Assembly (NCBI RefSeq): GCF_003254295.1 | Contig: NZ_QKZO01000001.1 | Location: forward strand, 62,001-126,000 | Direction of reading: 5' to 3' | Source: Rhodobacter capsulatus | Lineage (GTDB): Bacteria > Pseudomonadota > Alphaproteobacteria > Rhodobacterales > Rhodobacteraceae | DNA: 64,000 nucleotides | In this document: piece by piece, positions 26,086-37,923 of the stretch | Position numbering within the stretch: position 1 is the stretch's first letter | Layout of the letters: each line of letters starts with the position of its first letter | Translations under genes and position numbers: made by a program | Notes under the pieces: model-generated | What the model was told of the DNA's origin: nothing | What the model saw: only the letters and a program-made list of their open reading frames with translations | Databases searched by the model: none

Positions 26086-26358
26086 TCACATCTCTTCGCC
26101 GAAGCGGTCGGCGACCAGCGCCGCCAGCGCCTCGGACAATTTCTCGGCCTCGGGGCCGAAGGTCGTGACCTCGATCGTGGTCCCGCGCGAGGCGGCGAGC
26201 ATCAGAAGCCCCATGATCGAATCGCCCGAGACCTTCATCCCGTCCTTTTCGACCTCGGCCCTTGCGTCATGCGCCTCGACCACTTCCACGAACCGCGCCG
26301 AGGCCCGCGCATGCAGGCCCTTTTCATTCACGATCTTCAAGACCTTGCTGACACTCAC
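26086..26358 (-). CDS. HPr phosphocarrier protein of the nitrogen/regulatory PTS type
   Basis: 90 residues from GTG 26358, whose start overlaps the EIIA stop as GTGA. EKGLHARASARFVEVVEAHD holds the phospho-His (residue ~16), and GDSIMGLLMLAAS the regulatory Ser that HprK would modify. This is the HPr of alphaproteobacterial regulatory PTS systems, which have no sugar permease and pass phosphate from EI to EIIA proteins. HprK, RapZ and an EIIA are encoded just upstream; the EI gene is not in the window. Confidence 0.95.
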   Translation of the reverse strand: MSVSKVLKIVNEKGLHARASARFVEVVEAHDARAEVEKDGMKVSGDSIMGLLMLAASRGTTIEVTTFGPEAEKLSEALAALVADRFGEEM

Positions 26359-26756
26359 TTGGTCGAGGCTCCGCCCGTCGAATAGCAATTGATATATTTG
26401 CGACCGGCATCAAGAGAGGCTTCGACCGCCGCATGCACGCCCAAAGAGCGCGATTTGGCGAGCTTTATCAGCAAGGGCAGATTGGCACCATAGATGATCT
26501 CGCGCCCGCCGGCCTCGCAGGCCATCAGGCTCAGGTTCGAGGGCGAGCCGCCGAACATGTCGGTGACGACGACAACCCCGGCGCCGCTGTCGACCGCATC
26601 GGCGGCGGCGCGGATCTCGGCCTGTTTCGCAGCCCTGTCATGGTCGTCTTCTATGGTGATGGCACGGATGCCTTCCTGCGGGCCGACGACATGTTCGACC
26701 GCCGCGAGATATTCCCGCGCCAAACCCCCATGTGCCACGATCACGATCCCGATCAC
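26355..26756 (-). CDS. PTS EIIA component, mannose/fructose family
   Basis: 133 residues from GTG 26756, overlapping the rapZ stop as [24 protein letters not shown] has the phosphorylatable His at about residue 9; [20 protein letters not shown] is typical of EIIA-Man. No EIIB, C or D genes accompany it, so it is more likely a regulatory phosphoacceptor than part of a sugar transporter. In other alphaproteobacteria such proteins affect envelope and carbon regulation; here the adjacent chvG/chvI fits that idea. Confidence 0.93.
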   Translation of the reverse strand: MIGIVIVAHGGLAREYLAAVEHVVGPQEGIRAITIEDDHDRAAKQAEIRAAADAVDSGAGVVVVTDMFGGSPSNLSLMACEAGGREIIYGANLPLLIKLAKSRSLGVHAAVEASLDAGRKYINCYSTGGASTK

Positions 26757-27667
26757 GCGCCCTCTGCCTCTTTCCCTGTGGGCATGGCCTGTGCCCGCCG
26801 TTCCAGCTCCCTGTGCCGTTTAGACACTTGCCAGTTCGCCTGTGCAAGGGCCTTGGCTACGGCTTCCGTTACGGCAACCGAACGGTGTTGCCCGCCGGTA
26901 CATCCGAAGCCCACGGCCAGATGGGCCTTGCCTTCGTCCAGATGCGCCGGAAGTTGAAACAGCAGTAGATCACACACCTTCTGAATGAAGGGTTGATAGC
27001 GGGCGTCGCTTTGCACATGCGCCGCCACCGCCGGATCGAGCCCGGTCAGCGGCCGCAAGGCCGCGACCCAATGCGGATTCGCCAGAAACCGGCAGTCGAA
27101 CATCATGTCGAGCCCGCGCGGCACGCCGCGCTTGTAGCTGAAACTGTGCAGCGAAATCGCCAGCCGCGAGATCTGCCCCATGTCGAACCAGCGCCCGACC
27201 TCGGCGCGCAGATCATGCGGGCTCATCGTCGAGCTGTCGATCAGCACGTCGGCGCGCATCCGGATCGGCGCCAGCATGTCGAATTCCTGCACGATCCCCG
27301 ACAGCGGCTGCGCCTGCGGCGCCAGCGGATGGCGGCGCCGGGTTTCGGAATAGCGCCGGATCAGCGCCTCGGGCGAGGCGTCCAGATAGAGCACCTCGAG
27401 CAGAAGCCCCGGTTCCCGGGTCAGCCAGTCGATCAGCTCGATCAGCGCCGCGACGGAAAAATCGCGGTTGCGCACGTCGATGCCAAGCGCCATCGGCCGG
27501 GTCAGCGGGCCGTCGATCAGCCGCGGCACCAGAGACAACGGCAGGTTGTTGATCGCCTCGTAGCCCAGATCCTCCAGCGCCACGATCGCCGTGGTGCGGC
27601 CCGCCCCCGAAGGGCCGGTGACAAGAACCAGCCGGTTCACCGTCTCGGTTGCCGCGCGTTCGTTCAC
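26753..27667 (-). CDS. rapZ: RapZ/YvcJ-family nucleotide-binding protein
   Basis: 304 residues from GTG 27667, which overlaps the hprK stop as GTGA. Walker [21 protein letters not shown] opens it, and the C-terminal [20 protein letters not shown] is the family hallmark. E. coli RapZ binds RNA and glucosamine-6-phosphate and controls GlmS through small RNAs. The alphaproteobacterial role is less defined, but the placement between hprK and PTS genes is widely kept. A longer form from 27691 would begin inside hprK. Confidence 0.94.
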   Translation of the reverse strand: MNERAATETVNRLVLVTGPSGAGRTTAIVALEDLGYEAINNLPLSLVPRLIDGPLTRPMALGIDVRNRDFSVAALIELIDWLTREPGLLLEVLYLDASPEALIRRYSETRRRHPLAPQAQPLSGIVQEFDMLAPIRMRADVLIDSSTMSPHDLRAEVGRWFDMGQISRLAISLHSFSYKRGVPRGLDMMFDCRFLANPHWVAALRPLTGLDPAVAAHVQSDARYQPFIQKVCDLLLFQLPAHLDEGKAHLAVGFGCTGGQHRSVAVTEAVAKALAQANWQVSKRHRELERRAQAMPTGKEAEGA

Positions 27668-28083
27668 ATCGCTCTCCCGGCCTTGAGCCATTGCAGGATC
27701 ACCGCCTCAAGATGACCATGTTGCAGGCGCAGCACAAGGGGCAGGGTGACGTCCAGAACGGCAATCTCTCGTGAAGGCGGCAGCCTTTCGGTCTCGTCCC
27801 GCCCGATGTCGACCGCCAGCACGATCCGCGCCTGCGCCAGCGCCTCGGCGCGCAGGATGCCCGCGCCCCGCGCCTCGATCAGACCGGCGATCGGCGCGGG
27901 GGCGCGGGCGATCAGCGCGCCCGCTTCCACGGTCAGCAGCACCCCGTCATCGGCGACAAGCCGCGCGCCAAGGGCCATCAACCGCAAGGCGAGGCTCGAT
28001 TTCCCCGCCCCCGAGGGGCCAAGGATCAACACCCCCGCCTCGGGCGTCAGCGCAACCGCCGTGGCATGCAGCGGCGCGCCCAC
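27664..28083 (-). CDS. hprK: Short HPr kinase/phosphorylase (C-terminal domain only)
   Basis: 139 residues from a GTG at 28083, one base after the chvG stop; an upstream start inside chvG cannot be excluded. Walker [21 protein letters not shown] and VADDGVLL are clear, then IEARGAGIL, the HprK signature region. Compared with Firmicute HprK (about 310 residues) the N-terminal domain is missing, as is normal in alphaproteobacteria. It would phosphorylate HPr on serine; the HPr gene is three genes downstream. Confidence 0.93.
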   Translation of the reverse strand: MGAPLHATAVALTPEAGVLILGPSGAGKSSLALRLMALGARLVADDGVLLTVEAGALIARAPAPIAGLIEARGAGILRAEALAQARIVLAVDIGRDETERLPPSREIAVLDVTLPLVLRLQHGHLEAVILQWLKAGRAM

Positions 28084-28084
28084 C

Positions 28085-29827
28085 TCAGACCGGCAGGCCG
28101 ACGACGAAGCGGGCGCCCAGCGGCTCCGAAGTGATGTCGGCATCGGTCGGGCGGATGTTCTCGGCCCAGATCACCCCGCCATGCGCCTCGACGATCTGTT
28201 TCGAGATCGCCAGCCCAAGGCCGGAATGATCGCCGAACTGGCCCTCGGGACGTTGCGAATAGAAGCGTTTGAAGACCTTGGACAGGGCCTGTTCGGGAAT
28301 CCCCGGCCCGGTATCCTCGACCACCACCAGCACCCGGTTTTCGCGCTTGCGCGCCCAGACGCGGACCGCGTCGCCCTCTTCGCAGAAGCTGATCGCATTG
28401 CTGATCAGATTGACGAAGACCTGCGCCAGACGGGCCTCCAGCCCGGTGATGCGGATCGGTTCCGCGGGCAGGTCGGTGATGAATTCGACCCCTTTCGACC
28501 CCGCCTCCCGGCCCAGATGGTCGCCCAGACTGGCAAGCATCTTCAACAGGTCGAAGGGCTCTTCCTCTTCCTTGACCAGATCGCTGTCGAGCCGCGAGGC
28601 GTTCGAAATGTCGCTCACCAGCCGGTCAAGGCGGCGCACGTCATGATCGATCACCTCCAGCAGGCGCAGGCGCTGATCCTCGCGCTTGACCACATGCAGC
28701 GAGGCCACGGCCGAGCGCAGCGAGGCCAGCGGGTTCTTGATTTCATGCGCCACATCGGCGGCGAATTGTTCATTCGCGTCGATGCGGTCGTAAAGCGCCG
28801 CCACCATGCCGCGCAGCGCCCCCGAGAGCCGCCCGATCTCGTCGGGCCGCGCGGTCAGGTCGGGAATGCGGATCCGCCCCGGCGTCATCTTGCGCGAGTG
28901 CCGGTCGCGGCCGATCTCGGCGGCGGCGGCCAGGTCGGAGAGCGGGTTGGCGATGGTCGAGGCGAGCACCAGCGACAGCCCGATCGAGACGATGATCGCC
29001 ACGACGAACATCTGCAGCACCTGTTCGCGCTCGACCCGGACAAGCTTGTCGATTTCCCCCGCGGCCGAGGTCATCGCCACGGTGCCGACAAGGGTGTCGT
29101 TCTGGAAAAGCCCGGTCGCCACCGAAAAGATCGTCGCCCCCGAGGTGTTGCGCCGCGTCGCCATCACCGTCTGCCCGGCCGCGACCTGCGGCACCAGCGC
29201 CTCGGCCATGGCCCGGGTATCGACCGGCGTGGCCGAGGCCTGATCGCGATGGGCAAGCCGCGTCAGCCAGTCCCAGGCGCTGTTGAGCAGATCGGTGATC
29301 AGCGTCGAGCGGGTGTCGATGCCGAGCCCTTCGACCCTTTCGCGCGGCGCGGTGCCGACGGCGGCGGAATCCGCCAGCAGATTGCCCGCCGCATCAAAGA
29401 CATAGATCGTCGCCCCCTCGGGCAATTCGATCCCGCGCATCACCTCGGCCACGTCAAGGCCGTCGCCCGCCGCCAGATTGACCGGCGCCGCCAGCGGCAT
29501 CCGCGCCTCGAAGACATCGGCGATCAGCTCGGCCTCGCTGACGATGGCGCTTTCGCGCTGAAACACCAGACTGTCGCGGAACGGGTTCAGGTAAAGCACC
29601 CCCGCCACCATGACGAGCATGGCGAGCAGGTTGAAGGTGATGATCTTGCGCGCCAGCGGCGAATGGTTCAGCGAAATGTAGCTGCGCCGCTCACGGCCCT
29701 TGGCCAGATCCTCATCGACCGCGCCCTTGGGCCCGACCCAGTCCTCGCCCAGAACCACATCCGTCTCGGATTTCGCGGCCTTGGTCACACGCCCCCGCCT
29801 TGCTGCAAGAAATCCGGCAATGGTCAT
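28085..29827 (-). CDS. chvG: Envelope-stress sensor histidine kinase ChvG/ExoS
   Basis: 580 residues; the start ATG at 29827 overlaps the chvI stop as ATGA. There are two membrane segments (about 60-80 and 272-295) with a periplasmic domain between, then HAMP, HisKA with [16 protein letters not shown] (phospho-His near residue 360), and an HATPase domain ([51 protein letters not shown]). The ChvG-ChvI pair senses acid and envelope stress in rhizobia and Caulobacter, and the first ~30 residues resemble the stimulus-sensing start seen there. It is co-transcribed with the PTS genes. Confidence 0.95.
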   Translation of the reverse strand: MTIAGFLAARRGRVTKAAKSETDVVLGEDWVGPKGAVDEDLAKGRERRSYISLNHSPLARKIITFNLLAMLVMVAGVLYLNPFRDSLVFQRESAIVSEAELIADVFEARMPLAAPVNLAAGDGLDVAEVMRGIELPEGATIYVFDAAGNLLADSAAVGTAPRERVEGLGIDTRSTLITDLLNSAWDWLTRLAHRDQASATPVDTRAMAEALVPQVAAGQTVMATRRNTSGATIFSVATGLFQNDTLVGTVAMTSAAGEIDKLVRVEREQVLQMFVVAIIVSIGLSLVLASTIANPLSDLAAAAEIGRDRHSRKMTPGRIRIPDLTARPDEIGRLSGALRGMVAALYDRIDANEQFAADVAHEIKNPLASLRSAVASLHVVKREDQRLRLLEVIDHDVRRLDRLVSDISNASRLDSDLVKEEEEPFDLLKMLASLGDHLGREAGSKGVEFITDLPAEPIRITGLEARLAQVFVNLISNAISFCEEGDAVRVWARKRENRVLVVVEDTGPGIPEQALSKVFKRFYSQRPEGQFGDHSGLGLAISKQIVEAHGGVIWAENIRPTDADITSEPLGARFVVGLPV

Positions 29828-30525
29828 TCTTCGTTGTAACGATAACCGATGCCGTAAAGCGTCTCGATCGCCGAGAAATCGTCATCCACCGTGCGCATCT
29901 TCTTGCGCAGCCGCTTGATATGGCTGTCGATGGTGCGATCGTCGACATAGACCTGATCGTCATAGGCGACATCCATCAGCTGATCGCGGCTTTTGACAAA
30001 GCCGGGCCGGATCGCCAGCGCCTGCAGAAGCAGGAACTCCGTCACCGTCAGCGTCACCTCGCGGCCCTTCCAGGTCACCGAATGGCGCAACGGGTCCATG
30101 GAAAGGGACCCGCGCACGATCACCTTGGTATCCTCGGCCACCGGCGCTTCGCCGGTCGAGATCACCTCCTGCCGACGCAGAAGCGCCCGGATGCGTTCGA
30201 CCAGAAGCCGCTGGCTGAAGGGTTTCTTGACGTAATCATCCGCGCCCATGCGCAGGCCCAGAACCTCGTCGATCTCGTCATCCTTCGAGGTCAGGAAGAT
30301 CACCGGCATCGTCGTCTTCTGCCGCAGCCGCTGCAGCAGCTCCATGCCGTCCATCCTCGGCATCTTGATGTCGAGCACCGCCATGTCGGGCAGCCGCTTG
30401 CTGAAGGCGTCGAGCGCGGCCTGACCGTCGTTATAGGTCTCGACCTCGTAGCCCTCCGCCTCGAGCGTCATCGAGACCGACGTCAGAATGTTGCGATCAT
30501 CATCGACCAGCGCGATCCTCGACAT
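29824..30525 (-). CDS. chvI: OmpR-family response regulator ChvI
   Basis: 233 residues from ATG 30525. Receiver domain with acidic pocket [14 protein letters not shown] and the phospho-Asp in [18 protein letters not shown], then a winged-helix output domain ([48 protein letters not shown]). It is the partner of ChvG. First gene of the leftward operon; pckA diverges from it, an arrangement kept in many alphaproteobacteria, where ChvI also influences pckA. Confidence 0.96.
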   Translation of the reverse strand: MSRIALVDDDRNILTSVSMTLEAEGYEVETYNDGQAALDAFSKRLPDMAVLDIKMPRMDGMELLQRLRQKTTMPVIFLTSKDDEIDEVLGLRMGADDYVKKPFSQRLLVERIRALLRRQEVISTGEAPVAEDTKVIVRGSLSMDPLRHSVTWKGREVTLTVTEFLLLQALAIRPGFVKSRDQLMDVAYDDQVYVDDRTIDSHIKRLRKKMRTVDDDFSAIETLYGIGYRYNEE

Positions 30526-30850
30526 GTCCTGCACCTCATGCTGCCTGTTTTATGATTGGCGTCATTGTCCGCTTTCCGGCCCCCGGAATCAACTGCGATG
30601 TGCGAATCGGCCACGTGATGCGAATCATCTGAGCGCAAAAAAACGAAGGTTTGACTAATTTGCCTCACCTCTTCGCGATGATGGCGCTAAATCGGCCCTG
30701 TTTGCGCTAGCTGCGACAAACCCTTCTGTTCCTTCGCAATTGCACCATGGTATAGGGCGCCATCCGCAACATTCTTGCGCGGATCGGTGCCCGCCCGTAA
30801 CGGGCGCCGCGAGGAACCACCGCGCCGCAGGGCGGCAACGGGAGCGAAAC
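30526..30850. promoter_or_regulatory. chvI-pckA divergent control region
   Basis: 325 bases without a gene. Visible: two direct repeats TGCGAATC at 30601-30608 and 30619-30626 (18-base period) and a short AT-rich stretch around 30637-30660 containing TTTGACTAATTTG. No promoter fits well enough to call by eye. Confidence 0.6.
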
Positions 30851-32449
<1,599 letters not shown>

Positions 32450-32465
32450 ACCGCCTTGAAATGAC

Positions 32466-32493
32466 AAAGGGCCGGGGATTTCCCCGGCCCTTT
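32466..32493. terminator. Bidirectional intrinsic terminator between pckA and rnr
   Basis: AAAGGGCCGGGG (32466-32477) pairs perfectly with CCCCGGCCCTTT (32482-32493), 12 pairs with an ATTT loop, and runs of A or T on both flanks. It lies 16 bases past the pckA stop and 17 past the convergent rnr stop. Confidence 0.92.
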
Positions 32494-32510
32494 CCTTTTG
32501 GGTCTGCCGC

Positions 32511-34766
32511 TTACTTGCGGGTGCGTTTGACTTTGCGCGAAATCGCCCGTTCCTTCGCCTTGAAGGCCACGGATTTCCGCCCCGGCCGGAACGGGCGCTT
32601 GCCGCCCTTGCCCGCGCCGGGCATCGCCTGCCCCTCCAGCTCCAGCAATTCCAGCTCCAGCCCGCCGGTCACCGGCACCGCTTCGGCCAGCCGCACCAGA
32701 ACCCGCTGCCCGATGCCCAGGGTGATCCCGCTGTCGGCGCCGATCAGCTGCTGCGCGTCGCGGTCATAATGGAAGAATTCCCGACCGACCGAGCGGATCG
32801 GCACCAGACCGTCCGCCCCGGTCTCATCCAGCTTCACGAAGGCGCCGAATTTCTGCACGCCGCTGATGCGCCCGGTAAATTCGCTGCCCACCCGTTCCGA
32901 CAGATAGGCGGCCAGATAGCGGTCGGTGGTGTCGCGCTCGGCGGCCATCGAGCGCCGCTCGGTCTCGGAAATATGGCTCGCGATGTCCTCAAGCTGGGCG
33001 ATGTCGTCGCGGCTGAGGCCATCTTTCCCCCAGCCATGCCCGGCAATCAGCGCCCGATGCACGATCAGGTCGGAATAGCGCCGGATCGGACTGGTGAAAT
33101 GCGCGTAAGACCGCAAGGCCAGCCCGAAATGCCCCAGATTCTGCGGCGCATAATAGGCCTGCGTCATCGAGCGCAGGGTGGAAATGTTGATCAGCTCGTC
33201 AAACTCGCTGCCCTCGGCGTCGTTCAGAAGCCGGTTCAGATGCGCCGTCTTCAGCACCTGCCCCTTCGCCAGACTGAACCCGGACGCCTGCGCCACTTCG
33301 CGCAGCGCATCGATTTTCTCGGGCGAGGGCTCCTCGTGCACGCGGTAAAGCAGCGGGCGGCGCAGCCGTTCCAGCTCTTCGGCGGCGGCGACATTCGCCA
33401 GCACCATGAATTCCTCGATCAGCCGGTGGGCATCCAGCCGTTCCTTGAACTTGACCGAGGCGACCTTGCCCGCCTCGTCGATCTCGATCCGACGTTCGGG
33501 CAGGTCCAGATCCAGCGGCTGGCGCAAGGCCCGCGCCCGGGTCAGCGCCCGGTAGCAGGCGTAGATCGGCGCGATGATCTCTGCGACCAGGGGCGCGGTC
33601 TTGTCATCGGGCCGCCCATCCGCGGCCGCCTGCACCTGCGCATATTCCAGCGAGGCGACCGAGCGGATGATGCCCCGGGTGAAGCGATGCGCAATCTTCC
33701 GCCCCTCGGCCGAAACCTTCATCCGCACCGCCAGCACCGCGCGCGGCACATGTTCGTGCAACGAGCACAGATCGCCCGACAGCCGGTCGGGCAGCATCGG
33801 CACCACCCGGTCGGGGAAATAGGTGGAATTGCCGCGATTGCGCGCCTCGCGGTCCAAAGCCGAGCCCGGGCGGACGTAATGCGCCACATCCGCGATGGCG
33901 ACCCACAGCAGGAACCCGCCCTCGTTCGCCGGATCGTCGTCCGGTTGCACGAAACAGGCGTCGTCGCGGTCGCGGGCATCGGCCGGGTCGATGGTGACAA
34001 AGGGCAGGCCGGTCAGGTCTTCGCGGTCGCCCAAAGCGGCGGGGATCTCGGCATCGGCCTCGGCGATCACGTCATCGGGGAAATCGTCGGGAATGCCGTG
34101 CTGGTGAATGGCGATCAGCGACACCGCCCGCGGCGCGGTCGGATCGCCCAGACGCTCGATCACCCGCGCCCGCGGCAGGCCCATCCGGCCCTTCTGCCCC
34201 GATTGCTCGGCCTCGACCAGCTCGCCATCGCGGGCGTCGTTCGTGGCGCCGGGCGGCACGATCCATTCATTCATCTCGCCCTTGTCGATCGGCGTGATCC
34301 GGCCCCCTTCCGCGCCCTTGCGGAAGATGCCGACGATGCGATGGCGCGCCTCGCCCAGCTTGCGGATCAGCCGCGCCTCGGGCCCCTCGGTGCCTTGCGA
34401 AATCCGCGCCAGCACGCGTTCGCCCGGCCCGACGGCGGGATCGTCGCGGCGGGTCAGAAAGGCGATCCGCGGCGCCTCGCCGGGACCGGCCCATTCCAGC
34501 GGCCGCGCCCAAAGATCGCCCATGGCGTCGGCGGGCAGGATTTCCAGCACCGCCACCGGCGGCAGGCTGGCGCTGTCATGATAGCTGCGCTTCCTGCGGG
34601 CGATCTGGCCCGTCTCGGCCAGCTCTTTCAACAGGCGTTTCAACTCGATCTTCGCCGCGCCCTTCAGGCCGAAGGCCTTGGCGATATCGCGTTTCGCCCC
34701 CTGATCGGGGTTGTCGGCGATCCAGTCGAGGATCTGCTGCTTCGTCGGGATGGGGCTTTGTGTCAT
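32511..34766 (-). CDS. rnr: Ribonuclease R
   Basis: 751 residues from ATG 34766. An N-terminal winged-helix region (TKQQILDWIADNPDQGAKRD), OB folds, and the RNB catalytic domain with LPFVTIDPADARDRDDACF (the metal-binding Asp cluster) and FTSPIRRYSDLIVHRAL. Then comes an S1 domain (GSEFTGRISGVQKFGAFVKL) and a short basic tail (GGKRPFRPGRKSVAFKAK). It is a processive 3'-to-5' exoribonuclease that degrades structured RNA and acts with SmpB-tmRNA in trans-translation quality control. It is convergent with pckA; mobA starts about 90 bases beyond it in the other direction. Confidence 0.96.
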   Translation of the reverse strand: MTQSPIPTKQQILDWIADNPDQGAKRDIAKAFGLKGAAKIELKRLLKELAETGQIARRKRSYHDSASLPPVAVLEILPADAMGDLWARPLEWAGPGEAPRIAFLTRRDDPAVGPGERVLARISQGTEGPEARLIRKLGEARHRIVGIFRKGAEGGRITPIDKGEMNEWIVPPGATNDARDGELVEAEQSGQKGRMGLPRARVIERLGDPTAPRAVSLIAIHQHGIPDDFPDDVIAEADAEIPAALGDREDLTGLPFVTIDPADARDRDDACFVQPDDDPANEGGFLLWVAIADVAHYVRPGSALDREARNRGNSTYFPDRVVPMLPDRLSGDLCSLHEHVPRAVLAVRMKVSAEGRKIAHRFTRGIIRSVASLEYAQVQAAADGRPDDKTAPLVAEIIAPIYACYRALTRARALRQPLDLDLPERRIEIDEAGKVASVKFKERLDAHRLIEEFMVLANVAAAEELERLRRPLLYRVHEEPSPEKIDALREVAQASGFSLAKGQVLKTAHLNRLLNDAEGSEFDELINISTLRSMTQAYYAPQNLGHFGLALRSYAHFTSPIRRYSDLIVHRALIAGHGWGKDGLSRDDIAQLEDIASHISETERRSMAAERDTTDRYLAAYLSERVGSEFTGRISGVQKFGAFVKLDETGADGLVPIRSVGREFFHYDRDAQQLIGADSGITLGIGQRVLVRLAEAVPVTGGLELELLELEGQAMPGAGKGGKRPFRPGRKSVAFKAKERAISRKVKRTRK

Positions 34767-34858
34767 GGCCTTGCCTAGCACGACGGCGTCGCGCAAGAAA
34801 GTGGGGGCTGCACCGGACGGCGGAGGGTCAGGGCCGGGGCAAAGCGGAAGGATGGCGC

Positions 34859-35437
34859 ATGCGGATCGTGGGGATCATTCTGGCGGGCGGTCAGGGGCGG
34901 CGGATGGGGCGCGAAAAGGCGCTGGTGCGGCTCGCGGGGCAACCGCTGATCGCGCGGGTGCTGGCGCGGCTGGCGCCGCAGGTCGCCGCGGTGGCGATCT
35001 CGGCCAATGGCGATCCGGGCCGGTTCGGCCTTGGCCTGCCGGTGCTGCCTGATCGCGCCGGGGAATCGGGGCTCGGTCCGATGGCGGGCATTCGTGCCGG
35101 GCTGGACTGGGCAGCCGAACGGGGCGCCGAGGCGCTGGTCAGCGTGGCCACCGACACGCCGTTCCTGCCCGAAGATCTGGTGGCCCGGCTCGCCGCCGCG
35201 GGCGGGCCTGCCCATGCGCAAAGCTTCGGGCGCGACCATTACACCGCAGCCCTTTGGCGCGTCGCCGACCGGCCCCGGATCGACGCGCTTTTCGCCGCCG
35301 ACGAACGGCGGATGCGCGCCTATCTGGCGGGGGCGGTCGCCGTGCCCTTCGACACCACGCCCGATCCTTTCGCCAATCTCAACACGCCCGAAGACCTTGC
35401 CCGGGCCGAGGACCGGCTGCGCCCGAACGCGCTTTAG
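34859..35437 (+). CDS. mobA: Molybdenum cofactor guanylyltransferase
   Basis: 192 residues from ATG 34859 with GGAAGGA upstream. [20 protein letters not shown] is the GTP-binding loop; [13 protein letters not shown] and [13 protein letters not shown] are the other family motifs; [10 protein letters not shown] closes it. MobA adds GMP to Mo-molybdopterin to give the bis-MGD form used by DMSO reductase, whose gene lies 3 kb away. It is convergent with moaC and its TAG stop overlaps the moaC TAA. Confidence 0.95.
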   Translation: MRIVGIILAGGQGRRMGREKALVRLAGQPLIARVLARLAPQVAAVAISANGDPGRFGLGLPVLPDRAGESGLGPMAGIRAGLDWAAERGAEALVSVATDTPFLPEDLVARLAAAGGPAHAQSFGRDHYTAALWRVADRPRIDALFAADERRMRAYLAGAVAVPFDTTPDPFANLNTPEDLARAEDRLRPNAL

Positions 35438-35901
35438 GCGCGGAAACTGCCCGACTTGCCGCCGTCCTTGGCCAAAAGCCGGATCCCCTCGATCCGCATC
35501 GCCTTTTCCGCGGCTTTCAGCATGTCATAAACGGTCAGCGCCGCGGCCGAGACCGCCGTCAGCGCCTCCATCTCGACCCCGGTCGGGCCAGTGGTGGCCA
35601 CGGTGGCCTCGATCCGCACGGAACTGGTGTCCGGCTCGGGGGTCAGCTCCAGCGCGACGCGCGACAGCGCCAAGGGATGGCAGAGCGGAATGAGATCCGC
35701 CGTGCGCTTGGCCGCCATGATCCCGGCCACCCGCGCGCCGCCCAGCACGTCGCCCTTGCCCGCCCGGCCCGCGATCACCAGCGCCAGGGTCTCGGGGCGC
35801 ATCACCACCCGGCCCTCGGCCACCGCCGTGCGCTTCGTGTCCACCTTGTCCGAGACATCGACCATATGCGCCTGGCCCGCGTCGTCGAAATGGGTCAGCA
35901 T
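35434..35901 (-). CDS. moaC: Cyclic pyranopterin monophosphate synthase
   Basis: 155 residues from ATG 35901. [38 protein letters not shown], and [20 protein letters not shown] are the MoaC signatures, the last holding the conserved E-M-E-A-L. With MoaA it makes cPMP, the first step of molybdenum cofactor synthesis. It overlaps the moeB end by seven bases and overlaps mobA tail to tail by three bases. Confidence 0.97.
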   Translation of the reverse strand: MLTHFDDAGQAHMVDVSDKVDTKRTAVAEGRVVMRPETLALVIAGRAGKGDVLGGARVAGIMAAKRTADLIPLCHPLALSRVALELTPEPDTSSVRIEATVATTGPTGVEMEALTAVSAAALTVYDMLKAAEKAMRIEGIRLLAKDGGKSGSFRA

Positions 35902-36653
35902 GCCGCCCCCTTGCCCCGGCAGACCGGGCAATCCGCGCGCCGATGCGTGCGCAGCAGCCGTTCCTCGTTCCACAGCGTGTCGATCATCCAGAGCCGACCA
36001 AGCAGGCTCTGCCCCGCCCCGGTCAGGTGCTTGATCGCTTCAAGCGCCATCCGCGCCCCTACCACGCCCGGCAGCGCGCCGACGACGCCCTTCGATTGCG
36101 CGGGCGGCGGATTTTCGGGCTCGGGGAAGGTGCAGGCATAGCAGGGCCCGCCAAGCCCCGGCGCATAAAGCCCGATCTGGCCTTCCCATTGCGCGATCGC
36201 ACCGGACAGAAGCGGCACGCCCGCCGCGACACAGGCCCGGTTGAGCAGATGCCGCGCCGCCAGATTGTCGGTGCAGTCGATCACCAGATCGAAGCCCGCG
36301 ACCAGCACCGCGGTTTCGACCCCGAAGCGGATCGCATGGGTCTCGATCCTCACCTCGGGGTTCAGATCGGCAAGCCGCGCGCGCGCCGAAACCGTCTTGC
36401 CCTGCCCCAGCCGCGCCGTGCCGTGCAGCACCTGCCGCTGCAGGTTCGACAGCGACACCACATCGTCATCGGCAAGCGTCAGCCGCCCGATCCCCGCCGC
36501 CGCCAGATAAAGCAGCACCGGCGAGCCAAGCCCCCCCGCGCCGATCACCAGAACCGAGGCGGCGTTCAGCCGCGCCTGCCCCGCGGGCCCGATCTCGGGC
36601 AGGATCAGATGCCGGGCATAGCGGCCCTCGGGGTCGAAAATGTGACCGTCCAT
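35895..36653 (-). CDS. moeB: Molybdopterin-synthase adenylyltransferase MoeB (ThiF/HesA family)
   Basis: 252 residues. [20 protein letters not shown] binds [19 protein letters not shown] follows, and Cys pairs CYAC and CPVC form the structural zinc site. MoeB adenylates the C-terminal Gly of MoaD before sulfur transfer. MoaD is encoded 12 bases upstream, which favours MoeB over ThiF. Some family members serve both roles. Confidence 0.93.
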   Translation of the reverse strand: MDGHIFDPEGRYARHLILPEIGPAGQARLNAASVLVIGAGGLGSPVLLYLAAAGIGRLTLADDDVVSLSNLQRQVLHGTARLGQGKTVSARARLADLNPEVRIETHAIRFGVETAVLVAGFDLVIDCTDNLAARHLLNRACVAAGVPLLSGAIAQWEGQIGLYAPGLGGPCYACTFPEPENPPPAQSKGVVGALPGVVGARMALEAIKHLTGAGQSLLGRLWMIDTLWNEERLLRTHRRADCPVCRGKGAAC

Positions 36654-36665
36654 CTCAGCCCCCCT

Positions 36666-36914
36666 TCAGCCGCCCGTCATCGGCGGGAAAAACGCCACTT
36701 CGCGCACGCCCGCCAGGGGCGCGGTGAAATCGGCCAGATCCTGATCAAGCGCGACGCGCAAGACCGCGGGATCGGCAAAGGCGGCCGCATAGCGCGGATC
36801 GCGCGCCCGCAGTTCGGCCACCAGATCGGCCACGGTCGCGGCCCCGGTTTCCACCTGCTCGCGCGGGTGCCCGATCCGTTCGCGGACCCAGGCGAAATAG
36901 ACGATGTCCAGCAT
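36666..36914 (-). CDS. moaD: Molybdopterin synthase small subunit
   Basis: 82 residues, ubiquitin-like. MLDIVYFAWVRERIG starts it and VREVAFFPPMTGG ends with the essential Gly-Gly that becomes the thiocarboxylate. It carries sulfur to cPMP together with MoaE; no moaE gene is in the window. The start at 36914 has GGAGG and lies one base after the moaA stop. Confidence 0.95.
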   Translation of the reverse strand: MLDIVYFAWVRERIGHPREQVETGAATVADLVAELRARDPRYAAAFADPAVLRVALDQDLADFTAPLAGVREVAFFPPMTGG

Positions 36915-36915
36915 C

Positions 36916-37923
36916 TCAGCCTCCGGTGTGGTTCATGCCGCGGACCATCTGGCCTGCGACACTGCAGGGGCCGTAGCCGAAGGCATGGCCCGCAGGTTTT
37001 CGGGTAATCGCGGCGCGGATTTCGCGCGAAAGCGCTTCGCCCTCGACGCCCGCGCGCAAAACGGGGCGCAGGTCGGTGGCGCCTTCCTGCCCGAGACAAG
37101 TGTAAAGCTCGCCCTTGCAGGTCAGCCGCACCCGGTTGCAACTGGTGCAGAAATTGTGGCTGAGCGGCGAGATGAAGCCGATCCGCTGGCCGGTCTCCGC
37201 AACCGTCACATAACGCGCCGGGCCGCCGGTGCTCAGCCCGGTGTCGGTCAGCCGGAACCGGGTCTCCAGATGCGCCCGCAGATCATCAAGCGGCCAGAAC
37301 TGGTCGAGCCGGGTGCCCGCCGGAATGTCGCCCATCGGCATCAGCTCGATGAAGGTCAGATCGCAGTGATGCGCCGCCGCCCAGTCGGTCAGGGCAAAAA
37401 TCTCGTCGTCGTTCACGCCCTTCAGCGCCATCGCATTGAGCTTGACCCGCAGCCCCGCCGCCTGCGCGGCGGCGATGCCCGCAAAGACCGTCTCGATCCG
37501 GCCGAACCGGGTCAGGCGGGTGTATTTCTCGGCCGAGAGCGTATCAAGCGAGACATTGACCCGTTTCACCCCGCATTCGGCCAGGGCCTGCGCATGGGCG
37601 GCCAGCTGCGTGCCGTTCGTGGTCAGCGTCAGTTCATCGAGCCGCCCGGCGCGCAGATGCGCCCCCATCGCGGCAAAGAACGTCATGATGCCGCGGCGCA
37701 CCAGCGGTTCCCCCCCGGTGATGCGCAGCTTGCGCACGCCAAGCGTGATGAAGGCCGAGCAGAGCCGGTCCAGCTCTTCCAGGCTCAGCACCTGATTGCG
37801 CGGCAGGAAGGTCACGTCCTCCTTCATGCAATAGGAACAGCGCAGGTCGCAGCGGTCGGTGACCGAGACCCGCAGGTAACGCACGTCGCGGCCGAAGCCG
37901 TCGCAAAGGGGATCAGGCAGCAT
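36916..37923 (-). CDS. moaA: GTP 3',8-cyclase (radical SAM)
   Basis: 335 residues from ATG 37923. The radical-SAM cluster CDLRCSYCM is near residue 27, and the C-terminal second [4Fe-4S] cluster is [18 protein letters not shown]; the GG end (NHTGG) is needed for activity in known MoaA. It starts molybdenum cofactor synthesis from GTP. It overlaps the upstream DUF2478 gene by 11 bases. Oxygen-sensitive clusters fit its place beside an anaerobic respiratory system. Confidence 0.97.
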   Translation of the reverse strand: MLPDPLCDGFGRDVRYLRVSVTDRCDLRCSYCMKEDVTFLPRNQVLSLEELDRLCSAFITLGVRKLRITGGEPLVRRGIMTFFAAMGAHLRAGRLDELTLTTNGTQLAAHAQALAECGVKRVNVSLDTLSAEKYTRLTRFGRIETVFAGIAAAQAAGLRVKLNAMALKGVNDDEIFALTDWAAAHHCDLTFIELMPMGDIPAGTRLDQFWPLDDLRAHLETRFRLTDTGLSTGGPARYVTVAETGQRIGFISPLSHNFCTSCNRVRLTCKGELYTCLGQEGATDLRPVLRAGVEGEALSREIRAAITRKPAGHAFGYGPCSVAGQMVRGMNHTGG

